From assembly GCF_964204645.1 (NCBI RefSeq), contig NC_134026.1, positions 64,001 to 124,000 on the forward strand: a DNA stretch of 60,000 nt, read 5' to 3'. The notes beneath the pieces are model-generated. The model had not been told where the DNA came from. It made no database searches and saw only the letters and a program-made list of their open reading frames with translations. The number at the start of each line of letters is the position of its first letter. The stretch's first letter is position 1. The translations under genes were made by a program, and so were the position numbers. Below are positions 53,501-60,000 of this stretch, piece after piece. Origin of the DNA: Tubulanus polymorphus. Its lineage: Eukaryota > Nemertea > Palaeonemertea > Tubulaniformes > Tubulanidae.

Positions 53501-54988
53501 ACTGTCTTTTAATTTGTGTGGATATTTCTGAGGTTTTTCTTCGATTCAACCACCTTTCATAACCATATACACTTTTTGTATCATTTCAAGCATGGAATTA
53601 CTCAGTTTTCACAAAATTCATCAAAATGAATATCCAGCGCAGTGGCTGGGAGGGGGGGGGTCACCGATCTTTCATCAATCCTGGATTTTGTGGGTTTGAA
53701 TCCTGGCGGTGGCAGAGTCTCTTGGTCAATGGTCTCCCCCCCCCCCCCCTAGATCGGACATAAGGACCCGAGAGTGGGTCTCAGTGGGTCCTGGGATGAC
53801 AAATACAGATATTTTCAAAATAAACGTTAACTTTGATCTCCAACAGTAAAAGAAGCTACTCGAATCAATGGATCACGTCTAAAATATGAATCGTCGAAAG
53901 CCACGTAAATGAATGTGAAGTAATAAGTAATTTTAGTATTTCGTTGTTTTGCTGTTTATCACATACAGTGAATGAATGCTCGGCTTACCTCGTATCAGTG
54001 TATACAGTCTAGCGTTTCCATGAATCAGCGAACACAGAGTTCCCAGATTCTTATACGCCAAACAGAAACCTGAGAAAAATAGAGAGAAGCGAATTATTAA
54101 ATAGGAGATTTTAGAGATGTCTACAGGGTAGAATAGATGATACCTGTACAATATCAGCAGCAGGAGCAGTGCGCGTTTTAATAATTCAACGCTTTAAGGA
54201 ATTCTCCGCTAATGTTGTTTGTGTCAAATAGAGATGAGCTTTGCGAGAAAATCTACCACAGAAATTGCAAAATATTCCGAATTCGATAGAACCGAATGCA
54301 TTATTGTATCTTTACGCTTAAAGGTGTCTGCGGGTGTTTGCTGATAGATTAGACTAATGTATCTGTATATATACTTAATAATTAGGGTAAAATCATATGT
54401 ATTTCTCTCAGTTTCAAGCGATCGGTGAAACTTATATATAATCAAATTATTGCCTTCATTAATTCTATGAATAAATCATCTATTGAATATAGCGATATCA
54501 TATGGTCATTATTATACAGTTCACTTTCAATATAGCTTCATAGATAATCAGTATATTATTTTCAAAAACAGTTCAGGCGCACTGTCAAATTTCAATGCTG
54601 TCTCAATAGGGGAATCATAAGTTTATTGTGTGGTTAGAAAAGTGTGTAAATTGACTTGGCAAATTTATCGGTAGGTGAATATCTTAGTAATCTACATTAA
54701 AACCCGCGAACTCCAGATGCATCGAATCCGGGATAGTTTGCAAGCTAGGGATATTTGGGAGGTCTGATAGCGAGAAATAATAATTTGATTTATTCAATGA
54801 TAGCATAAAATATGTAAATCTATAACTGGTTGTACATTGAAACATGACAATCATCAGGACCTCGGAAATCTATAATAATACGAGATCCAGGATATGATTG
54901 TTATTTTAATTCGAACTTACTTTCTTTGTATTGTAAGGCGTTGTGGTGCGATCGAGTAATGACCATACATCTATAACAGTCGCCTCCT
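44333..54988 (-). CDS. Gene 2: DUF7042-7045-type cysteine-rich surface protein, 12 exons, 5' end missing
   Basis: Twelve minus-strand exons join in frame with GT-AG junctions into 504 residues plus a stop. Order: a C-x-R-C-M/LQYKE segment, a C-x-F-x-G-x-Y domain ending in HFRRC, FKCLARW...YRCF, an AMSLDASC strand, then a second round (CTFPDWL...WHDLS, YQCIRI, CPFDGRY, LTCLSSW...CF, FSLDKAC) and a hydrophobic C-terminus. This order matches, from memory, animal proteins carrying DUF7044, DUF7043, DUF7042 and DUF7045; their function is unknown to me. The cysteine content, the tail and the gene 1 paralog's signal peptide imply an extracellular, probably membrane-anchored protein. The exon encoding the first C-x-FP...G-x-W segment, present in gene 1 at 32228-32336, was not found between 55000 and 60000, so the start is missing or off-window. 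Family membership is firm; the domain names are recalled, not searched. Confidence 0.88.
44806..44874. repeat. Near-perfect hairpin in the last gene 2 intron
   Basis: ACCCCGGGCATAGATTCACA continuing to ATAC is followed, after an approximately 20-bp loop, by GTATTGTGAATCGAGCCCCG continuing to GGT. The 24-bp arms pair with few mismatches. Possibly another short fold-back element. Confidence 0.75.
44989..45100 (-). CDS. Gene 2 exon k: FSLDKAC segment (DUF7045-like position)
   Basis: Acceptor GTTATTTTTCAG|AGTTTTG and donor GCTG|GTAAGCG. The 112 bp (phase 0 in, phase 1 out) encode SFVEKDDSIMFSLDKACNMG and QIQYKLRGTA. FSLDKAC aligns with MSLDASC of exon e. Confidence 0.9.
45184..45290 (-). repeat. 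tRNA-like repeat in a gene 2 intron
   Basis: The reverse strand reads CTAGTCCGGATAGCGG (A-box-like) and, further on, GTTGGTTCGAATCCCCGAA (B-box-like). The spacing is longer than in an ordinary tRNA, so it is a degraded tRNA-derived element. Confidence 0.45.
45320..45417 (-). CDS. Gene 2 exon j: LTCLSSW...ANCF
   Basis: Acceptor ATATTTATAG|ATTCTAG and donor TGTTTT|GTAAGTATT. The 98 bp (phase 1 in, phase 0 out) encode SSLTCLSSWSHNKTTYVIVK and GGGANCF. Counterpart of FKCLARW...YRCF in the first half, with the same phases. Confidence 0.9.
45559..45659. mobile_element. Fold-back element, same family
   Basis: Left CCTGGATCCAGTTCAATAG; right AACTGTGGAACTTGGACCTGG. About 100 bp, in the gene 2 intron between exons i and j. 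Confidence 0.65.
46733..46894 (-). CDS. Gene 2 exon i: C-P-F-D-G-R-Y domain
   Basis: Acceptor TATATTGTAG|CGACG and donor ATATCAG|GTTTGTT. The 162 bp (phase 1 in and out) encode TKLTGNRCPFDGRYDVEISQ, then FSSGCGDSSHLKVELSTCP. Homologous to 2441-2590 and, within the protein, to 52879-53052. Confidence 0.9.
47221..47388 (+). repeat. 20-bp minisatellite, about 8 copies
   Basis: Unit GATAGCTGTGTATCTGGAGG repeats exactly seven times apart from one G-to-A, then ends in a shortened eighth copy. It lies in the gene 2 intron between exons h and i. Confidence 0.97.
47604..47678 (-). CDS. Gene 2 exon h: ICDEGKF micro-exon
   Basis: Acceptor TGTAATTCCAG|GACGTC and donor CTTATTC|GTAAGTAATG enclose 75 bp with phase 1 in and out, bridging the flanking exons exactly. 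Encodes RPSSSLRDICDEGKFRRGTK and a short hydrophobic end. The other two frames hit stops. Position and single Cys parallel 53989-54069. The gene 1 equivalent was not found. Confidence 0.78.
48570..48634 (-). CDS. Gene 2 exon g: KYQCIRIFQRS micro-exon
   Basis: Acceptor TTTTTTTACTTGTAG|TGAAAC and donor ATCGAG|GTAAATG enclose 65 bp, phase 2 in and phase 1 out, which is what exon 49609-49867 requires. Encodes ETKYQCIRIFQRSVEVVEFH. It is the structural counterpart of the C-Y-R-C exon (Cys, basic residue, then a short strand). The gene 1 equivalent was not found. Confidence 0.8.
49609..49867 (-). CDS. Gene 2 exon f: second C-x-FP-x-W module
   Basis: Acceptor CCTTTTTTTACAG|AAAGAG and donor GAATG|GTAAGGG. 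The 259 bp (phase 1 in, phase 2 out) encode ACTFPDWL, KWHDLSSRTIYHVDSGSK, LKCYQLDE and EKLFQAISETTTS. The next exon continues in phase after a short intron. Confidence 0.92.
49928..50027. mobile_element. Fold-back element, same family
   Basis: Left end AACCCAGTTTCACAGTTGTG; right end CAGAACTGTGGCACCGGGTC. Inner arms share GAGTTAAAGTTAAAA / ATGAGTTAAATCAGAACTC. About 100 bp, in the gene 2 intron upstream of exon f. Confidence 0.7.
50868..50982 (-). CDS. Gene 2 exon e: AMSLDASC segment
   Basis: Acceptor TGTTTAATAG|ATCTAC and donor AAAG|GTAAGCTAG. The 115 bp (phase 0 in, phase 1 out) encode RVAMSLDASCIGLVNTDDGP and LELNK. It ends the first half of the protein and is the counterpart of 44989-45100 (FSLDKAC) in the second half. 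Confidence 0.9.
51088..51188 (-). CDS. Gene 2 exon d: YDFKCLARW...YRCF
   Basis: Acceptor TTTTTTTTCAG|TGTATG and donor TGTTTC|GTAAGTTA. The 101 bp (phase 1 in, phase 0 out) encode YDFKCLARWTSGGKYMIGRF then MYRCF. Same length and phases as gene 1 27153-27253 and the same phases as its internal counterpart 45320-45417. Confidence 0.92.
52260..52335. mobile_element. Fold-back element, same family
   Basis: Left GGACCCAGTTCCAGAGTTC; right GAACCGTGGAACTGGGTCC. About 76 bp, in the gene 2 intron between exons c and d. Confidence 0.7.
52879..53052 (-). CDS. Gene 2 exon c: C-I-F-x-G-S-Y domain
   Basis: Acceptor ATGAACTTACAG|AACCAG and donor GATAAAG|GTAAAAC. The 174 bp (phase 1 in and out) encode PATPIPCIFQGSYTFSYTNG near the start, then ACASDAHYRFHFRRC. 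Six cysteines are spaced as in gene 1 27574-27744. Confidence 0.92.
53640..53765. repeat. Repeat with long G and C homopolymers
   Basis: A G-rich run (GGGAGGGGGGGG) at about 53649-53660 and a 13-base C run at about 53737-53749 flank a B-box-like GGGTTTGAATCCTGGCGG. The tRNA-like centre suggests a SINE fragment; the homopolymers could also be assembly-sensitive. Confidence 0.5.
53989..54069 (-). CDS. Gene 2 exon b: FCLAYKNLGTLCS...TLIR
   Basis: Acceptor TTTTTCTCAG|GTTTCTG and donor ATACGAG|GTAAGCC. The 81 bp (phase 1 in and out) encode two Cys and end HGNARLYTLIR. The cysteine after LQYKES continues the C-x-R-C domain. Confidence 0.88.
54921..54988 (-). CDS. Gene 2 exon a: C-Y-R-C-M...LQYKE motif
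   Basis: Acceptor ATATTTACAG|AGGAGG and donor GAAA|GTAAGTTC. The 68 bp (phase 2 in, phase 1 out) encode GGDCYRCMVITRSHHNALQY followed by KE. C-Y-R-C and NxLQYKE are the most recognisable motifs of this family. It is the first gene 2 exon I can place. The phase 2 entry shows at least one upstream coding exon exists. Confidence 0.9.
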
Positions 54989-56600
54989 CTGTAAATATAG
55001 AACGAAAAAAAAAATCATATTTAGTTAACTTTATATAAATACGTATGATGTGTGGGTCCGATTACTGATAGTTATTGTTCTGATTAGATTCCTGGTAGAG
55101 AGACAGATCAACGGGAAAAAAGAAACATCGCCGCGAAAATATGCGGTTTTTATTTCATAATAATAATACGTATCTTTTATAAATATCTACATCGTTTGAA
55201 AGCCAGAAATAACATCGTTAAAGTTCATACAAAAAGCTTTGATTGAAATATATCAGATCGACTGCGGATAAACTTTATGTAATTGAATGTTGGGGTCAAA
55301 AAGCTATCTGACATCATCTCTACGATTGTGTATTATATTTGACAGTTGATGTTACTGTATCCTAAAAACTCTTCCATCATGAAATGCCGATCAGTTGTCG
55401 GAATTGTGATTATCTCCTCCCTACTGTTCGTCTACTACTTCTATATATGCAATTTTTTCTATTCGCGGAGAAGAAGAAATAAATTCACGCAAAACAACGC
55501 GTCAATCTTATTTAGATTTGAATAGGTCTGAAACCGTTGCCGCTGATCCAATTATGCAATGTCCCATCAATTTTCTTAATGTGTCACTATCTAGTCGGGT
55601 TACTTAGCCCATGGGATTAATTCTAGGTGTGAGTATACGTCTAAAATGCGGATCACGTCGAATCAGGTTGTCGTAGGCTTATTTGATGGACCAACTTTCC
55701 ATCTGCAGAATGCTAATCGCCCAGGGGGACCGGAACTCATCCGAGGATTTTATACGTAAGGTAACCTGGCGCACTGTCACCGACATCACCGGCACCGGCA
55801 CTGATGGAATTTCAGTCTCAAACCGTACGATGACAGACGACAGCTCTCGCTCGAGGTCGTCACAGGTTTCACAAAAGGTTTTTCAAGAGTGAATCAGGAG
55901 TTAAAAGCATTGTGTAGTAGATATCAGCGGAACAAAGCTTTGACGACGTGTCTTTGTGAAAAGTATCGCATTTTTATGAGGGTCACGATGTTTATTTTCA
56001 GTAGCGGAGACATTTATTGCGCATCAACAAGACTACCGGTATTTGATGAGCATGTCTTTTAATCAGGAGGCCTTGATGAATAAATACCCGGAATCGTGGA
56101 AACAACATGCGGGATCGAATGCGCAACCTTGAGTTCATTTCAGTCATTGCAGGTCAAAATATTCAGAGCCAGTTGTATTCTCTATGCCAGACGATGTTGA
56201 TAGCGAATATTTCATCTCAGACTGGATATTCAAAAGAAAGTTCCCAGATCGAGAAACTTTAAAAACTGATTTCATTTCCCGATACAAAACCTTCTTTGAT
56301 AACAACATGTAACAAAAAACAAGTATTTTGCTGCAAAATATATCAATATGATACTAATTACTTTAATACTAAATTCATCTTAATAAAGTATTTTATTTAA
56401 AATAAATCAAAATAAAAGTATATTACTGTAGATTATATCAATTTGAAAATTTCATTTTACTGCAATTTTATGTATGACATGGGACAAAGATGGAGAAATG
56501 ATTCGTTACACTAATGAACCCCATAAATTGCGAGCTTCAACATTCAATATTCAAGAGTTGATTGTCAGTCACTTTGTGCAGCAGTAACTGTATCTCGCAC

Positions 56601-56640
56601 TGGACAGCACCGGACAGCGCTGGACAGCACCGGACAGCAC
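56601..56640 (+). repeat. 10-bp tandem repeat, 4 copies
   Basis: TGGACAGCAC and CGGACAGCGC alternate, giving two 20-bp units or four 10-bp units. Confidence 0.9.
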
Positions 56641-57383
56641 GTCTATGACTGAATGAATTGAACTCACTTATCAATTATACATAATAAAGTTAACCGTCGT
56701 TGGTTCGGTCTCAAGTTAACGGTCACATTCGATCATTTGTAATTCAACGCTGACAGTTTGTGGCGCAGATGTTTGTAGTCTTAGTTTGAGACTATCGGTT
56801 GACATCCTACAGTCTCCCGAGAGAGAATGAGACACCGATGAATCTTTCTACAGATCACAGCGTGTATATGTATCAAACACAGTCCTGGGTCGAGTCGTTC
56901 TTTGATTTGCGATAATGAAAGCTAGTCTAAAAAAGATCCATATTCCCCGCATACAACAACGTTTTGTAACAAAAGCAATAGCAGCAATATTCGTCTAAAG
57001 TGGCCACAGCCGCATCGATTCAGATCCGTGGTATCATTGATGCGTAATGCATACCAATGCGTCCATTGTACAGCACCAAGCGTTCCACTTAGTCTATAAA
57101 ATATCGTGGAAGCGTTAATCTTTCGAGACAGATCGTATTTCCAGTTGTAATTCTTTGGCTGTCGTTATTTCTAAGCCGCCCGTATATCGACTGTAGAATC
57201 ATCGCCGACTCGACAAGTTACCGCGCTTTTTATATTTGATAAAGTGTTGTACTGAACGGCGGCGTGTAAAGAGCGAAATCTGTCCATTTTTCTCGCTCGA
57301 TTACGGTATGAAGGACTCGGATAAGAAGCCGGTGTCCGGCTCCCGGTAAAGGACTGTAGTTGATGACTCGTCACCGTCGCGTA

Positions 57384-57413
57384 TATCACCGGCAAGAGAA
57401 AACATATTATCAT
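57384..57413 (-). CDS. Possible signal-peptide exon upstream of gene 2 (weak)
   Basis: An in-frame ATG begins MIICFLLPVIYATV, hydrophobic enough for a signal peptide. GT sites follow: CGACG|GTGACG (phase 0), and two weaker phase 1 sites farther on. Gene 2 should begin with a phase 1 signal exon as gene 1 does, so the best donor does not fit. No C-x-FP exon was found between here and 54988. Confidence 0.15.
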
Positions 57414-57689
57414 TGATCGATGGCGCCGGTGTCGGCAGCAGCGGCGGCCATGTTGTTTTGTTTTCAAGGTAACATCGAAGTAAATCCCAATCAAGTCGGT
57501 AAATACCCTTCAAATCCATCGGATTCTATGTAATAACACAGGATTCGAAAGTTTCAAGGAAATGTAACGATTTTAAAGCTTCGGATGAATAAATTCAATT
57601 CATTCAGCCGTTCTTAGTCCCGGATGTCAGCGAGACTCAAGTCGCATCCATGGAAGACAAAATAACAAGTTTCAAATATTCGTTTTTCA

Positions 57690-58566
57690 GATATCCACAC
57701 AGCACCTATTCGTGACTGGTGGATTCAGATATCCACACTGCACCTATTCATGACTGGTGGATTCAGATATCCACACTGCACCTATTCGTGACTGGTGGAT
57801 TCAGATATCCACACTGCACCTATTCGTGACTGGTGGATTCAGATATCCACACTGCACCTATTCGTGACTGGTGGATTCAGATATCCACACTGCACCTATT
57901 CGTGACTGGTGGATTCAGATATCCACACTGCACCTATTCGTGACTGGTGGATTCAGATATCCACACTGCACCTATTCGTGACTGGTGGATTCAGATATCC
58001 ACACCGCACCTATTCGTGACTGGTGGATTCAGATATCCACACTGCACCTATTCGTGACTGGTGGATTCAGATATCCACACCGCACCTATTCGTGACTGGT
58101 GGATTCAGATATCCACACTGCACCTATTCGTGACTAGTGGATTCAGATATCCACACCACACCTATTCGTGACTGGTGGATTCAGATATCCACACTGCACC
58201 TATTCGTGACTGGTGGATTCAGATATCCACTGCACCTATTCGTGACTGGTGGATTCAGATATCCACTGCACCTATTCGTGACTGGTGGATTCAGATATCC
58301 ACACTGCACCTATTCGTGACTGGTGGATTCAGATATCCACACTGCACCTATTCGTGACTGGTGGATTCAGATATCCACACTGCACCTATTCGTGACTGGT
58401 GGATTCAGATATCCACACTGCACCTATTCGTGACTGGTGGATTCAGATATCCACACCGCACCTATTCGTGACTGGTGGATTCAGATATCCACACTGCACC
58501 TATTCGTGACTGGTGGATTCAGATATCCACACCGCACCTATTCGTGACTGGTGGATTCAGATATCT
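57690..58566 (+). repeat. 38-bp minisatellite, about 23 copies
   Basis: Unit begins GATATCCACACTGCACCTAT and ends GACTGGTGGATTCA. Copies differ mainly at CTGC/CCGC/CAGC near the middle, and two copies lack a CA-containing dinucleotide. Because 38 is not a multiple of three, all frames stay open across three-unit cycles. This explains spurious 60-codon frames of the type RDWWIQIS. Confidence 0.97.
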
Positions 58567-59456
58567 ACGTTTCTTTTCCATCACCATAACTACAGGCTGC
58601 GAATCCGTACAATAGGCAGTGCGGCTGCGGCAAGCGAGGGTATAACTGATGTGACTTGACGAACACCATTTATAGACAGTGATCACAGTGAATTTATACT
58701 AATTACCCAATAACGTGTACACGGCGATATTTTGCAAATGGATTTCCTCCGCCGGCACAACTGTCGGTTTTCACGTTGTAAAATATTACCCAGATGTAAG
58801 TGTTTCTATAATGACTATTTGAGGCTTCTATTAAATTCTAGTAGCAAATTATACGTTCGTTTTTACTCGCTGAGATACGAGGTATAGCCGCAAGGATGAA
58901 GTAATATAGTTGAATTGAGAATTTGTATTGATAAGGATTTTTATTCAAAAGAGGGGTTGGAGGTTAAGCCAGAGAGGGGTCTCTGATCCGGATGGCTGAT
59001 CTTGAAGAAGGAAGGGCTCCACAAGTCAGGGGTAGATTATTACTAGAATTGACTGTTTTTGTTTTTTCATGAAAGTAGAATCTGATTAACATTTACTGAA
59101 GCACCGTGTGCTCTCCTCGCAATCGAACCTAATGACCTATTGGCTTGAAGTGTATTTAACTACAGACTCTTAGAGTAGTAACATTGAGTGTATGTCAGGT
59201 ATATATGTACAGAACTGATAATACACACATCAGTTCTCTGATTACTGTGAGTTCTTTCTATAACTAGCGATCAATCGTTATTCGCTTATGAAAAAAGATT
59301 GATTTAACGGATTATTCAATGATTAACCTCCAGGTTTATACATATAGCTACAGATGCTTCATCACGCCATGTCGCGAATTAACCCTTTCCTTTCAATACC
59401 GAGCTAAATATCGATACAACAAAACACTGAGTCGTGTGCGTTGTGTGCGTATTACA
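58567..59456. other. Unique spacer between two tandem arrays
   Basis: About 0.9 kb separating the 38-bp satellite from the 31-bp minisatellite. I see no exon or RNA gene in it. Confidence 0.4.
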
Positions 59457-60000
59457 TCCCTGCTCCATCCCCCACTCTCCACTCTCCACTCACTGCCCTG
59501 CTCCATCCCCCACTCTCCATTCACTGCCCTGCTCCATCCCCCACTCTCCATTCACTGCCCTGCTCCATCCCCCACTCTCCACTCACTCCCCTGCTCCATC
59601 CCCCACTCTCCACTCACTCCCCTGCTCCATCCCCCACTCTCCACTCACTCCTCTGCTCCATCCCCCACTCTCCATTCACTCCCCTGCTCCATTCCCCACT
59701 CCCCACTCACTCCCCTGCTCCATCCCCCACTCTCCACTCACTCACCTGCTCCATCCCCCACTCTCCACTCACTCCCTGCTCCATCCCCCACTCTCCATTC
59801 ACTCCCCTGCTCCATTCCCCACTCCCCACTCACTCCCCTGCTCCATCCCCCACTCTCCACTCACTCCCCTTCTCCATTCCCCACTCCCCACTCTCCATTC
59901 ACTCACTCCCTGCTCCATTCCCCACTCTCCACTCACTGCCCTGCTCCATCCCCCACTCTCCATTCACTCCCCTGCTCCATTCCCCACTCTCCACTCACTC
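59457..60000 (+). repeat. 31-bp CT-rich minisatellite, continues past the right edge
   Basis: Unit is of the form CCTGCTCCATCCCCCACTCT followed by CCACTCACTCC. Spacing is mostly 31 bp with 24- to 38-bp variants, and TCC/CCC, ATT/ACT and GCC/CCC differences. At least 17 copies. Confidence 0.95.

Larger units (their letters stand above)
54989..57689. other. Sequence upstream of the first placed gene 2 exon
   Basis: I searched this stretch for the G-x-W signature of the missing DUF7044-like exon (CCA-N4-CC on the plus strand) and found no candidate in frame. It contains a 10-bp tandem repeat (56601-56640), a weak signal-peptide frame (57413) and two open plus-strand fragments near 55379 and 55655 without recognised domains. 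Confidence 0.5.

Noticed and set aside
55379-55525. 48-codon plus-strand ORF with a type II membrane-anchor look (SLLFVYYFYICNFF)
   Set aside because: Resembles a glycosyltransferase N-terminus, but there is no donor before its stop and no downstream domain; likely chance in AT-rich DNA.
58137-58357. ORFs repeating RDWWIQIS and LFVTGGFRYP
   Set aside because: They are translations of the 38-bp satellite in different frames.

Overview
The window is animal nuclear DNA. Short coding exons (65-259 bp) with GT-AG boundaries are scattered through long AT-leaning introns, and there are many microsatellites, minisatellites, fold-back elements and tRNA-like repeats. There are no bacterial operons and no long ORFs. 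The gene family and the repeat landscape suggest a marine invertebrate, probably a lophotrochozoan such as a mollusc or brachiopod. That assignment is inference; nothing in the window fixes the species.

Two paralogous genes lie in tandem on the minus strand. They encode cysteine-rich secreted or surface proteins of the family that, from memory, carries the Pfam domains DUF7042 to DUF7045 (hallmarks: C-x-FP...W, C-x-R-C-M...LQYKE, C-x-F-x-G-x-Y, FKCLARW...YRCF). Gene 2 is upstream. Twelve exons in phase run from 54988 down to a stop codon at 44333 and give 504 residues ending in a hydrophobic, GPI-signal-like tail. A poly(A) signal follows about 145 bp downstream. Its first exons were not found and may lie past the right edge. 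Gene 1 begins at 42783 with a signal-peptide exon, continues through seven more exons to 23933, and reappears at 2590-2441 after about 21 kb. Its last exons should lie beyond the left edge. Where both genes could be read, exon order and intron phases are identical, so they arose by tandem duplication. The protein is also an internal two-fold repeat: the second half reuses the motif order and several intron phases of the first half.

Region by region: 1-2440 is intron with repeats. 2441-42783 is gene 1, with a 21 kb repeat-filled intron interval and a 10.4 kb first intron. 43045-43293 holds a possible terminal exon of a small Cys/Arg-rich peptide. 44185-54988 is gene 2. 55000-60000 is upstream sequence with a 38-bp satellite (about 23 copies) and a 31-bp minisatellite running off the right edge.

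The biochemical function of this protein family is unknown to me. The signal peptide, the many cysteines and the C-terminal hydrophobic tail suggest extracellular proteins attached to the cell surface. No rRNA, intact tRNA, CRISPR array or recognisable transposase or reverse transcriptase gene was seen.
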